A stretch of 64,000 nucleotides of DNA, taken from NCBI GenBank assembly GCA_965366625.1, contig CBDUGP010000038.1, positions 1 to 64,000 of the forward strand, given 5' to 3'. Source of the stretch: JAUIJL01 sp965366625. Its GTDB lineage: Bacteria; Acidobacteriota; Thermoanaerobaculia; Multivoradales; J023. Shown here piece by piece: positions 7,584-16,269 of this stretch. The notes under the pieces were generated by a model that searched no databases, had not been told where the DNA came from, and saw only the letters and a list, made by a program, of their open reading frames with translations. The position numbers were made by a program, and so were the translations under genes. How positions within the stretch are numbered: position 1 is the stretch's first letter; every line of letters begins with the position of its first letter.

Positions 7584-8403
7584 GATCAATAGCCGACAAA
7601 ATAGATGGGTGAAGGATATTCGCCGCCTGCGTCGAAGTAAAGGACCGCGGGTTTTGCTGGAAGGCCCACACCTAGTGGGCGAAGCTCTCTCGGAAGGGCT
7701 TGATCTCGAAGCGGTTCTGGCCACGCCGGGGTTTCTGGAGAGTACCCAGGGCCAGCGTTTGGCCGAGGGTTTGGAGCGCCCGCCTTTGATGATCGACCCG
7801 CGGCTTCTGGACGAGCTATGCGATAGCGATTCCCCGCGTGGAGTTCTCGCCATCGGGGTCTTGCCCAAGTCTGACCTGGCAGAGATCGACCTTAGGCAGA
7901 ACGGTCTTTATGTTTTTGCCGACGGATTGCAGGATCCAGGAAATCTGGGGGCATTGGCGAGGGTCGCAGAGGCGGCCGGCGCTGATGCCCTGATTACCGG
8001 CCCCGGCACTTGTTTCGTCGGCCATGCTCGTGCCCTACGGGCATCAGCCGGCAGCTTGCTTCGATTGCCCCATGCCACGGGCATTGAAGCGGTGGAGCTG
8101 TGTCGGCATCTCGTGGACCTTTCCCCAACTTGGGCCACCTTATCTCCCAGAGGCGGCACCTCGATTTATGATCTCAGCTGGCAAGAGACCATGGTCTTGG
8201 TGGTGGGAGCCGAGGGGCCGGGAGTTTCCGAGGCGGCTCTCGAGTTGACGAACCTTTCCGTCACGATTCCAATGGCGGGCAATGTCGAGTCGCTCAATGC
8301 CACGGTTTCCGCGGCCGTGGTTCTATTCGAGAGACAACGTTGTTTGGCTGAACGTCGTTCGGCTGAACGTTATTTAGCTGAAGGCTGTCTGAGTGCTGAG
8401 TAG
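7582..8403 (+). CDS. TrmH/SpoU-family RNA 2'-O-methyltransferase
   Basis: A SPOUT-class, SAM-dependent RNA ribose methyltransferase, close in layout to 23S rRNA/tRNA TrmH-like proteins. From the chosen ATG the N-terminus is INSRQNRWVKDIRRLRR, typical of the family's substrate-binding domain. The catalytic knot contains LQDPGNLGALARVAEAAG (motif 1), VVGAEGPGVSE (motif 2) and VTIPMAGNVESLNATVSAAV (motif 3). An ATG 54 bp further upstream is possible but would overlap the divergent gene more. The start shares the palindromic CATG with the divergent DUF84-like gene. The C-terminus after motif 3 degenerates into repeats and ends inside a 19-bp array. The target RNA cannot be told from sequence. Confidence 0.9.
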   Translation: MINSRQNRWVKDIRRLRRSKGPRVLLEGPHLVGEALSEGLDLEAVLATPGFLESTQGQRLAEGLERPPLMIDPRLLDELCDSDSPRGVLAIGVLPKSDLAEIDLRQNGLYVFADGLQDPGNLGALARVAEAAGADALITGPGTCFVGHARALRASAGSLLRLPHATGIEAVELCRHLVDLSPTWATLSPRGGTSIYDLSWQETMVLVVGAEGPGVSEAALELTNLSVTIPMAGNVESLNATVSAAVVLFERQRCLAERRSAERYLAEGCLSAE

Positions 8404-8459
8404 CTGTCTGAGTGCTGAGTAGCTGTCTAAATGCTGAGTAGCTGTCTGAGTGCTGAGTA
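8384..8459. repeat. 19-bp tandem repeat across the TrmH-like stop codon
   Basis: Four copies of gctgtctgagtgctgagta start at 8384, 8403, 8422 and 8441 (the third has two changes). The stop codon TAG at 8401-8403 spans the boundary between copies one and two, so the array may have created or moved the end of the protein. Confidence 0.9.
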
Positions 8460-8500
8460 ATAGTAGCCGTCGGCGAATGTCGGCGAATGTCGGCGGCAAT

Positions 8501-8514
8501 GTCGGCGCGCCGAC
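8501..8514. repeat. Sixth copy of the parA-upstream palindrome core
   Basis: GTCGGCGCGCCGAC, identical to the core of the palindromes at 101-307, sits in the gap after the methyltransferase gene. Three half-site-like copies of aatgtcggcg lie just before it (from about 8475). This shows the element is not confined to the parAB promoter region. Confidence 0.75.
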
Positions 8515-8530
8515 CCAGAACAGAGGCGGT

Positions 8531-9550
8531 CTAGTCGTCCGCGGGCACGAATTTGACTTGGAACATAAGAGGCCAGAATTTTCCGGTAAGCCAAAAGGTC
8601 TCGGAGTCGGCGTCATAGGCAATGCCGTTCAGCACGTCGACCAGCCGACTCTCCTCCGGCTTCAGCAGCCCTGACGCTCGGATCACCGCGTTGACCCGGC
8701 CGGTTTCAGGATCCAATCGCACGATCCGCTCTTCGCCCCAGACGTTGGCGTAGATCTGACCATCGACATATTCCAGCTCGTTGATTCGCGGCAGAGGCCG
8801 GCCTTCTAGGGTCACCTCCACCGTCCGAAGCCAGCGAAAATCCTCGCGATCTCGGAAGGTGATCCTGGGTGAGCCGTCACTCATGATCAGCTGCCGGCCG
8901 TCAAAAGTGAGCCCCCACCCTTCTCCGTTGTATCCCCACTCGTCGATCGGATTCAGGGTTTCCGGATCAAAGACCAGTGCCAGTCCTGCTTTCCAAGTCA
9001 GCAAGACCAACTTGCCGTCGACCAGGGTCAGACCCTCGGTGAAAAGGTGACGTTCCAGGTTGTGGCGAACCAGAATCTCACCGGTTTCCGGCAGCGTGCG
9101 CCGGATGCTCGACTTCCCATAGAGCCCGGTCGACTCGAAGAGTTCGCCATCGTGCCATTGCAGCCCCTGGGTGAAGGCTGTTGGATCATGGGGATAAGAA
9201 GCCAAGACCTGAATCGAAAGCTGCTGCACAATTTCTCCGGGAGACGCCTCGACGGCGCCAGTGCTCTTTCCGGGCGGGAGGCTTGTAGGCCTGGGGCTCG
9301 AGGGACTCGAAACGGATTCGGAGTTGGGCGGATCTGAATCGCGGGTGGTGGGCGGGTTCGAGTCTTCCCCTATTTCATCCGTTTCAGGCGCCGCGGGGGC
9401 GCAGCCACAGGCACCGAGGATCAATATCGGCAAGATGAGACCGACTGCACCTATCTTAGTACTAATCCCCTTGCCACTAAGGCTACGGCTCCAAAACCCC
9501 GCCGCCCGCGGCCTTGGCCGGCTCACGGCTCGTTCTCGCTGAATCCACAT
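8531..9550 (-). CDS. Glutaminyl-peptide cyclotransferase, lipoprotein
   Basis: A bacterial/plant-type glutamine cyclotransferase (five-bladed beta-propeller family), which converts N-terminal glutamine to pyroglutamate. The catalytic domain spans about residues 110-339: PHDPTAFTQGLQW, FESTGLYGKSS, LFTEGLTL, GEGWGLTFDG, INELEYVDGQIYANVW and LNGIAYD are the repeating blade signatures. A long positively charged N-region leads to a hydrophobic stretch and a lipobox-like LGAC near residue 48, followed by an acidic Pro/Ser/Thr-rich linker, so it should be anchored in the periplasm. The ATG overlaps the end of the upstream metalloprotease gene by 28 bp, suggesting coupled expression. Confidence 0.88.
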   Translation of the reverse strand: MWIQRERAVSRPRPRAAGFWSRSLSGKGISTKIGAVGLILPILILGACGCAPAAPETDEIGEDSNPPTTRDSDPPNSESVSSPSSPRPTSLPPGKSTGAVEASPGEIVQQLSIQVLASYPHDPTAFTQGLQWHDGELFESTGLYGKSSIRRTLPETGEILVRHNLERHLFTEGLTLVDGKLVLLTWKAGLALVFDPETLNPIDEWGYNGEGWGLTFDGRQLIMSDGSPRITFRDREDFRWLRTVEVTLEGRPLPRINELEYVDGQIYANVWGEERIVRLDPETGRVNAVIRASGLLKPEESRLVDVLNGIAYDADSETFWLTGKFWPLMFQVKFVPADD

Positions 9551-12117
9551 CCGAGCCCATGGGTCTTGGTGCGGCCGGGGGCATCGGACGAGCTGCCGAT
9601 GGGGCTACCCGGGGGAGACGGAGGGGCGCCGCCAACTTGCAAGTCCGTGTCGAAGGGACGATCCGAGAATCGATCGATCGTTGTGGCCAGCCACTTCTCG
9701 TGTCCTCCGCCGCCGGCCAATTGATCGCTGAGCTGCTCGAGGTATTGGTCGACCCGGAATCGAACTTCACCTGAGACCTGATGGTCGGCGCTCAAGATCA
9801 TTAGGTGATGGAGAAAGAGTCTCTGGACTTCTCGGCGAATTCCGGCCTGCCGGGATGTCTCTTGAGCCGGCGCGAAGACCTGCTCAGAAATTTTCGAGAT
9901 AATCTCCCAAGGGCCGGGCATCATGGGTTGACGGCGGTTGAAATCCGCTGCCCGCGCCAAACGCTCGGGATTTAAGAGCGCAACCAACACTTGGTCAGCG
10001 GCGGTAGCCGCGGCGCCGAGCGGGTCGAAAATCAGCTCCGAAGCACCCTGAAACATCTCGCGGTTGCGTGGGTAGCGGAACGGCCGCGGGGCCATGAGCT
10101 CGATGATTCGATCCGGAAGGTCGAGATTCTTGGGCTCCAGCATGCGCAATACGACGTCCAGTGCACGCTCCTGGCGTGCCGCGGAAATGGGCGTCGTCAC
10201 CGCTTGTCCGTCGCCGTTGATGGCATAGGAATATTCCAGGCCACCGACGGTCTTGACGGCGGCATCGAGCTGGTATCGATGGTACAAATAGACTGGCGCC
10301 AAAACCTCCTGCAGCAAGGCAACTGGCTGTCCTTTCGCTAAATTATCGAGGCCGAATCGGTCCAAGGCCCGTTCTCTCACGATTAGGATTTCTTCCAGCG
10401 CTTCCACGGCATCAGACCCGTTGTCCCACAGGCTGGCGCGGGGATCCGACGCTCCGGGAGGCCTAGCGTCTTCATCGGTGAGGAAGAGCAGACCTTCATT
10501 CAGGGATTCTTGGACAATGGCATCGAGGCTCTGCTGCTGCTCGGTGCCGGCTCCGAGTTCGCTGTAGCCGTAGCGGATCGAAAGCACGTCCCACTTCCCC
10601 ACTCCAATCCCGTAGGCCTTGGAGGCGTCTAAGCTTCCGTCCTCAGAGGCTTGAATCCACGGGGCTGGATAGTCCATGACCGATTCCCGATCGCCATAAG
10701 TCGAGGCTGCGAAGTTGTGGGTCAGGCCAAGGGTGTGTCCGACCTCGTGGGCTGCCAGCTGCCGAATTCTCGCCAAGGCCAGCTCCAATGGATCGTTCGG
10801 ACCTCCTTTGCCGGTCTCACCGGCGCCGAATAGGCCTTCGAAGATCAACCGATCTTGGCGCACACGCAACGAGCCGAGGCTGACGTGACCTTTGATGATC
10901 TCACCGGTCCGGGGGTCGGTGATGGCGTTGCCGTAAGACCATCCCCGAGTCGATCGATGGACCCACTGGATCACGTTGTATCTGATGTCCAAAGGATGGA
11001 CGTCTTCGGGCAAGAGCTTGACCTGGTAACCGTCGATGAAACCGGCCTCTTCGAAGGCTTTCGACCACCAGCGGGCTCCTTCGAGCAGCGCGCTCCGAAT
11101 CGGCTCGGGCGCGCCGTGGTCGACGTAATAAATGATCGGCTCCACCGCCTTTGATTTGGCGGCTCCCGGATTTTTCTTGATGAGTCGATGGCGTGCGATC
11201 CATCGTTTCTGAATCGGCTCGGTCAAAGGTGCCGCATAATCCGCGTAATCCGGACCGAAGAACGCCATTCTAGGATCGGCTCGGCGCGGCTCAAAGCCAT
11301 CGTCCGGCAGGCGGATCAAGGAATGGTGTTGGACCAAGCTAAAAGACCCACCGGTGGGCGCGGTTTGTTGGATCAGCTCCCCCGGCTCGTCGGCATCGAG
11401 CTGGTAGGTCAAAAGGGCTTCCAGCTCAAGGTTGTCGGGGAACGATAGACAAGCTCCAAAGTCCACGGCGGACCTATCGACATCCAGGCTGTAGCGTCCC
11501 TGTTCCGTTTCGCGGGTGGTGGCTTCGACTTGGTGAGCATCTCGGATCAGGAAGGGGGCGATGTCCACTAGAACGGAGCCATCCTCATTTTTTGCCGCAA
11601 CTGCCCCGGCCCACAGCACCGAAGGCGCAAAGCTTTCGGCGGTCGCCAGCCGTTCGCCGGCTTCTGTGGTGTCGGCACGAAAGTCGAGATTGGCGGCTTG
11701 AAAAAGGACCCTATTTCCCAGGACTCGAATGTCGATGATGTAGGTATTCTTGATTTGGCCTCGATCGAGACCGACGGGATTTGAGCCTAGGCCTGTCCTC
11801 AGGCCTTCGACATAAAGAATCCGTTCACTCACGTCGCCTGCCGCTGGGGCGGGCAGGCGCAGCCAATAGCTGCCTCGATCCGGATCGGGATAGGTCGTTA
11901 GAAAACCGGCCTTGGCACTCAGACCTCGGGTTTTCTTGTCGACGGTCGGTAGATCGTCATCGCTGGGGTCACTCTCGTCAGAGTGGCTTTGGTCCTTTTT
12001 TTCGGGTCCCGGTTCTGCTGAGGAACCCTGGGCAGCCGGCGGAATAAGCCAGCTCCAACCGAGACACAACAGCCCAAAAAGAGCGACAAGGATAGATGAC
12101 GATGAATGGCGCGGCAT
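9523..12117 (-). CDS. Secreted zinc-dependent metalloprotease (DUF5117/DUF4953-like)
   Basis: A large exported metalloprotease of 864 residues. The start chosen is an ATG with a strong GGAGGAAG ribosome site; it begins a Sec signal peptide (hydrophobic ILVALFGLLCLGWSWLI, then Ala-Gln-Gly). An upstream in-frame ATG lacks a ribosome site. The zincin signature HEVGHTLGLTHNF is near residue 457, followed by SVMDYPAPW, a Met-turn-like element seen in metzincins. The N-terminal half (beta-rich, with YWLRLPAP and RILYVEGL) and the long C-terminal helical region match the layout of the Bacteroidetes/Acidobacteria zinc-dependent metalloprotease family. Substrate unknown. It is followed by the glutaminyl cyclase gene. 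Confidence 0.9.
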   Translation of the reverse strand: MPRHSSSSILVALFGLLCLGWSWLIPPAAQGSSAEPGPEKKDQSHSDESDPSDDDLPTVDKKTRGLSAKAGFLTTYPDPDRGSYWLRLPAPAAGDVSERILYVEGLRTGLGSNPVGLDRGQIKNTYIIDIRVLGNRVLFQAANLDFRADTTEAGERLATAESFAPSVLWAGAVAAKNEDGSVLVDIAPFLIRDAHQVEATTRETEQGRYSLDVDRSAVDFGACLSFPDNLELEALLTYQLDADEPGELIQQTAPTGGSFSLVQHHSLIRLPDDGFEPRRADPRMAFFGPDYADYAAPLTEPIQKRWIARHRLIKKNPGAAKSKAVEPIIYYVDHGAPEPIRSALLEGARWWSKAFEEAGFIDGYQVKLLPEDVHPLDIRYNVIQWVHRSTRGWSYGNAITDPRTGEIIKGHVSLGSLRVRQDRLIFEGLFGAGETGKGGPNDPLELALARIRQLAAHEVGHTLGLTHNFAASTYGDRESVMDYPAPWIQASEDGSLDASKAYGIGVGKWDVLSIRYGYSELGAGTEQQQSLDAIVQESLNEGLLFLTDEDARPPGASDPRASLWDNGSDAVEALEEILIVRERALDRFGLDNLAKGQPVALLQEVLAPVYLYHRYQLDAAVKTVGGLEYSYAINGDGQAVTTPISAARQERALDVVLRMLEPKNLDLPDRIIELMAPRPFRYPRNREMFQGASELIFDPLGAAATAADQVLVALLNPERLARAADFNRRQPMMPGPWEIISKISEQVFAPAQETSRQAGIRREVQRLFLHHLMILSADHQVSGEVRFRVDQYLEQLSDQLAGGGGHEKWLATTIDRFSDRPFDTDLQVGGAPPSPPGSPIGSSSDAPGRTKTHGLGCGFSENEP

Positions 12118-12254
12118 GAAGCTTCCTCCAGCGGAATTTCGATGGGGTTGCGGGATGTTGACCCGCGGGCGCAGCATATAACGATCTGTTCTCATGTAGG
12201 CTTGGCAGGACTTTGACTCATCCTACCTGCCGCTAAAAACTCCGAGGAACTCCA

Positions 12255-14114
12255 ATGCCTTGCAGCCGTCTAATTACCCGTTCTTTCGCTGTCTTATCCA
12301 TCTTATCCATCCTTTTCCGCTCGAGAATCCCACGCGTCGGGGTGGTCGTCGCTCTCTCGGCCCTGGTCGCGGTCTCCTTCCCTCTCAGCCTCAAGGCCCA
12401 GGACACGCCCCAACCTCTAACCGGAGAGGGTTCGGCCCCGGCCGAAAGCACCGAGCTAGCGGAACCTGAAGTAGAGGTTCCGCCGGAGCTGAGCACCGCC
12501 CGGGCGACCATGAGGACCTTCTTGGAAGCTTTCGATCCCGAGAAAGCTCCTGAGGGCTGGAATCCACTGGATCGGGGCGCCTACTGTTTGGATCTGAGCT
12601 TCTTGGGGGATGACCTGCGGAAGAACCAGGGGCGTGAAGCGGCGGCCCAGTTGAAGGAAACCCTCGACCGCACCGCTTTGATCGATTTCGCAGAGATTCC
12701 AAACGAGCCAAACGGAGAACCCTGGAGTCTTCACATTGTCGAAGACTATGAAGTGAAAATCGCCCCGGACGAGCATGGGCGTTGGCTCTTTACCAGCAAG
12801 ACCGTCGAGCAATTGCCCGCGGTACTCAGAATCGTTCGAGATCGCAATGTGGTGGAAGGGGTCAAGGACGCAGGGCCCCGAACCTTCTCCCAATGGATTC
12901 GCTCCAAGATGCCGAATTCCATGCTCTCTGCACCCTTCATCTTGGAGACTTGGCAATGGCTGGGCCTGCTGTTGTTGATCTTGCTCGGTCTTGTGGTGGA
13001 TCAATTCATCACCCGATCGGTCCAAGCAGCGATCCAAGGTTATCTCAGCCGACGAATGGAGCAGATCGATCCGGAAGAGCTTCACCGGGCCCTTAGACCG
13101 CTGGGCCTCTTGGTCGCCGGCCTGGTTTGGTGGCCCGGCCTTTTCTGGCTCGGTCTGCCGATTTGGTTGTTGAAGATCTTGGTGGTGGCGGTGAAATTCG
13201 TCGTGACGATCGCCTTTGTTTGGGCGGCCTATCGAATGGTGGACATCGTCGCCGCGATTTTTCAGGTGCGGGCAGAGCGCAGCGCCAATCGGTTCGACGA
13301 TCTATTGGTGCCGCTATTTCGCAAATCCTTCAAGCTGATGGTTGGCGCTATTGGTTTTGTGTTCATCGCCGACAACTTGGACGTCGACATCACCAGCCTG
13401 GTGGCAGGCCTCGGCATCGGGGGCCTGGCATTGGCTCTGGCCGCCCAAGATGTGGTGCGAAATGTCTTCGGCTCGCTGACGGTGATTTTGGATCGCCCGT
13501 TCTCGGTCGGAGATTGGGTGGTGATCGGCGATGTCGAAGGCACGGTGGTTGAGCTGGGCTTTCGATCGACGCGGATTCAGACTTTCTATGATTCGACCAT
13601 CACCTTACCCAATGCCAATCTTATTTCCGCGTCGGTCGACAACCTTGGTGTGCGCACTTATCGTCGATGGAAGACCATGTTGTCTCTGACCTACAACACG
13701 CCGGCCGACAAGGTGGAGGCGTTTTGCGAGGGAATTCGAGAGCTGATTCGGCTCCATCCCTACACCCGCAAAGACTCCTTCCACGTCTATCTGAATCAGT
13801 TCTCTGCTTCATCGATCGATGTCCTGGTTTATATGTTCTTCCACACTCCGGATTGGGCAACGGAGCTGCGGGAACGCCATCGCCTGGCCCTCGACATCAT
13901 GCGTTTGGCCCGAGATCTGGGCGTGGAATTCGCCTTCCCCACCCAAACGGTCTACCTCCAGCGCTCCGGCGAAGCGGAGACTCTTGGGGCAACCGATGGT
14001 TATGGCCGGTACCTGACGGATGTCCGAGCCGATGCGCAGACACGAGCCCGTGCCCTTGTCGAGGGGGCTCTCGAGGGCAAGACTCCCCCGCCCGTTGGGG
14101 TCGAGGAAAAGTGA
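12255..14114 (+). CDS. MscS-family mechanosensitive channel
   Basis: A 619-residue small-conductance mechanosensitive channel homologue of the inner membrane. A signal-like hydrophobic N-terminus ends near LKAQD; a periplasmic domain of about 200 residues follows. Then come membrane helices (about 235-345) and the conserved pore helix GLGIGGLALALAAQDVVRN near 385-403. The MscS beta domain follows (LDRPFSVGDWVVIGDVEGTV, then STRIQTFYDSTITLPNANL) with the C-terminal alpha/beta vestibule. It releases solutes on osmotic downshift. Divergent from the metalloprotease gene with a 137-bp gap and convergent with a histidine kinase. Confidence 0.92.
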   Translation: MPCSRLITRSFAVLSILSILFRSRIPRVGVVVALSALVAVSFPLSLKAQDTPQPLTGEGSAPAESTELAEPEVEVPPELSTARATMRTFLEAFDPEKAPEGWNPLDRGAYCLDLSFLGDDLRKNQGREAAAQLKETLDRTALIDFAEIPNEPNGEPWSLHIVEDYEVKIAPDEHGRWLFTSKTVEQLPAVLRIVRDRNVVEGVKDAGPRTFSQWIRSKMPNSMLSAPFILETWQWLGLLLLILLGLVVDQFITRSVQAAIQGYLSRRMEQIDPEELHRALRPLGLLVAGLVWWPGLFWLGLPIWLLKILVVAVKFVVTIAFVWAAYRMVDIVAAIFQVRAERSANRFDDLLVPLFRKSFKLMVGAIGFVFIADNLDVDITSLVAGLGIGGLALALAAQDVVRNVFGSLTVILDRPFSVGDWVVIGDVEGTVVELGFRSTRIQTFYDSTITLPNANLISASVDNLGVRTYRRWKTMLSLTYNTPADKVEAFCEGIRELIRLHPYTRKDSFHVYLNQFSASSIDVLVYMFFHTPDWATELRERHRLALDIMRLARDLGVEFAFPTQTVYLQRSGEAETLGATDGYGRYLTDVRADAQTRARALVEGALEGKTPPPVGVEEK

Positions 14115-14145
14115 GGACTCGATCGAAGAGCAAGCCGAGTCAAGC

Positions 14146-14188
14146 GATTCAGGCCCAGCGGATCGAGCCCAGCGGTTCAGGCCCAGCG
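14146..14188. repeat. 14-15 bp tandem repeat between mscS-like and kinase genes
   Basis: Three copies of a g(a)ttcaggcccagcg-type unit (15, 14 and 14 bp) fill the gap between the convergent stops and reach the last bases before the kinase stop codon. Confidence 0.8.
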
Positions 14189-14189
14189 G

Positions 14190-15917
14190 CTAGGTCGATT
14201 TGCCGGCCGCAATCAACTCGGCGATCTCTCTTTTTAGGTCGCGGGTGCGGTAGGGCTTCTTGAGGAAGCGTGTGTAGGGGTCGTCGGTGGTGCTGAAGCA
14301 AGCTTCGTTGCTGCTGAAGCCGCTCGACAGCAATACCGGTAGCCGGGGCCGGATTTCGCGCAGGCGAGCCAGGAGTTCATCGCCGGTCATCCGGGGCATG
14401 GTGATGTCGAGCAAGAGGGCGGCGTAGCGGTCCGGGTCCTGCTGCAGCACATCCCAACCTTCTTGGCCGTCCTCGGCCAAGTCGACCGAATAACCGGCCA
14501 TTTTTAGGGTCGTTTGAGCGATGCCACGCACGGCCTCTTCGTCATCGATCACCAAGATCGTACCTTTGGCGGGAGAGGTGGGCTCGAATTCAATCGGCTC
14601 CATGTCGGAGGTGTCGGATTCAGCAGGTCTGGGAATCGGCAGAAGGACTCTGATGGCGGTGCCGCGACCCGGCTCGGTATCCACCATCATGAATCCGCCG
14701 TGACCGAAGATGATCCCTTGAACTGCGGCCAGACCGAGCCCTCGTCCGGTCAGCTTGGTGGTGAAGAAAGGGTCGAAGACCCGTGGCACGACCGAGGGTT
14801 CGATGCCACAGCCGTTGTCCCAAACTTCGACGAAGAGATAGGTGCCGGTGCTCGGTTTGGTTTGGAAGATGGCGCGCTGCAAGTCCGGCGTGTCGATGTG
14901 GGCCACTCCGGTTTCCAGACGGATCCGCGGTTGCCGGCGCCTAGTGTTTGGGGCAGCGTCTTGGGACGTGGCGTTAGCGGATCCCGGGCCCAGGGCTTCG
15001 GTTGCATTGAGCAGCAGGTTGGTGATCACTTGCCGAATTTGGGTTGGATCTCCCGACATGGTCGGCAGCCCGGCCGCACCGCTGACCTCCAGCTCGATCT
15101 GCGATTTTTGGATGGTTATGGCCCATTGCGCAACGTCTCGGGTCAAAGCGGAAAGGTCAATGCTCTCGCTGGTGTTTTTGCCCTTGCCGGCATAAGCGAG
15201 CAGATTGCGAACTAGGATCGCCGCGTAGTCTGCGGCATTGGCGATTTCCTGCACGATCGGAGCAACTTGGGAATCTTCCGGCAGTTGGAGCTTGGCGACA
15301 TCCACCAGTCCGAGAATCGCGGTCAGCACATTGTTGAAGTCGTGGGCCAAACCACCGGCGAGGATTCCCAAGCTTTCGTTTCTCTGGGTGCTGCGCAGCC
15401 GTTCCTTGAGGGCTCGACGTTCCTCCGCCGCCAAGTTTTCGACGGTTAAGTCATGGACGAGGGCGCTGAAGAGCCAGGGGCTGGGATCCTGGCCCTCGAC
15501 GCTCTCCCGCTCGGCGAAGACAACGGTATGGCTGTCGATAGCGCGGCCGTCCGTGGCAGTCCAGGTTAGGCTGAGTTCGGGATTCTTGGATGCGTCACGG
15601 CTGCTCGGGTCCGAGCCGTTCGAGGTCGGCTTTTGGCTAGCGGTAAAAGCGGTCAGGGCTGCGCGCAGATTTTCGAGGTCCTCTGCCGCCAACAGATCCT
15701 CGAGGTTCTTGCCCCGGGCATTGGCGGAGTCGAGGGCCACCATGGTCAACCAAGCCCGATTGCCACTTCGAATGGTCAGATCCTGTTCGAATCGCACGAC
15801 CCCTTCGCGGATTTGGTCGAGCAAGGCACGGGAAAACGATACCTCTCCGCCTAGGCTCACTGCATTCGCCTGGGAAGGCATTGGCTGGGTATCGATGGTG
15901 GATGTTGGGCTCTTCAC
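14190..15917 (-). CDS. Soluble PAS-hybrid sensor histidine kinase
   Basis: A 575-residue cytoplasmic hybrid kinase with no membrane segment. A PAS-like domain (about 25-150) is followed by a HisKA domain with the phosphoacceptor His near residue 192 in GGLAHDFNN. The HATPase domain has NLLLNATEAL (N box), VWDNGCGIEP (G1), FDPFFTTK (F box) and GRGLGLAAVQG (G2). The C-terminal receiver domain has acidic DDEE and a phosphoacceptor Asp near 504 (LLLDITMPRM) plus a conserved Lys in FLKKPY. The start shown is a GTG; an internal ATG at residue 13 is an alternative. No separate response-regulator gene adjoins it. Confidence 0.9.
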   Translation of the reverse strand: MKSPTSTIDTQPMPSQANAVSLGGEVSFSRALLDQIREGVVRFEQDLTIRSGNRAWLTMVALDSANARGKNLEDLLAAEDLENLRAALTAFTASQKPTSNGSDPSSRDASKNPELSLTWTATDGRAIDSHTVVFAERESVEGQDPSPWLFSALVHDLTVENLAAEERRALKERLRSTQRNESLGILAGGLAHDFNNVLTAILGLVDVAKLQLPEDSQVAPIVQEIANAADYAAILVRNLLAYAGKGKNTSESIDLSALTRDVAQWAITIQKSQIELEVSGAAGLPTMSGDPTQIRQVITNLLLNATEALGPGSANATSQDAAPNTRRRQPRIRLETGVAHIDTPDLQRAIFQTKPSTGTYLFVEVWDNGCGIEPSVVPRVFDPFFTTKLTGRGLGLAAVQGIIFGHGGFMMVDTEPGRGTAIRVLLPIPRPAESDTSDMEPIEFEPTSPAKGTILVIDDEEAVRGIAQTTLKMAGYSVDLAEDGQEGWDVLQQDPDRYAALLLDITMPRMTGDELLARLREIRPRLPVLLSSGFSSNEACFSTTDDPYTRFLKKPYRTRDLKREIAELIAAGKST

Positions 15918-16269
15918 GATTTGCTCAGCTCAATGGGAGATAGGCTCGGAGCGAGCCGGTGCCCATATTGGGGTTCGACCTAAACGGGGGGGATTCTTTG
16001 GGTGCGTCGGGGGGCAGCGAGTTGAGACCGTTGTACCAGAGGTGGAGACAATCAACAAGGGGGGAGGCTCGCACCTGGCTCCTCAGATGACCCCACCAGC
16101 CGGCTCCATCAGATACGCATCTGCTTCAAATTCGTTACCATTTGCTTCTTAGAGTAAGGCCTGGGCACCGTCTGCGTAAGTCTTAATCAAGGGGGTGGGC
16201 CGAGCCGGCAAACCCTCTCCACGATACACGCCACATGGATAGATACGCGCTCGAAAAGGAAAAAACGCC
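15918..16269. other. 352-bp divergent promoter region
   Basis: Separates the histidine kinase (minus) from the beta-propeller gene (plus). Antisense frames here have no protein-like character. No clear sigma-70 pair, terminator or RNA was recognised; several G-runs (16 kb and about 16060) are visible. Confidence 0.4.

Noticed and set aside
15238..16152. 304-codon plus-strand frame over the kinase and its upstream gap
   Set aside because: Mostly antisense to the kinase; Ser/Arg-rich low-complexity product with no ribosome site.
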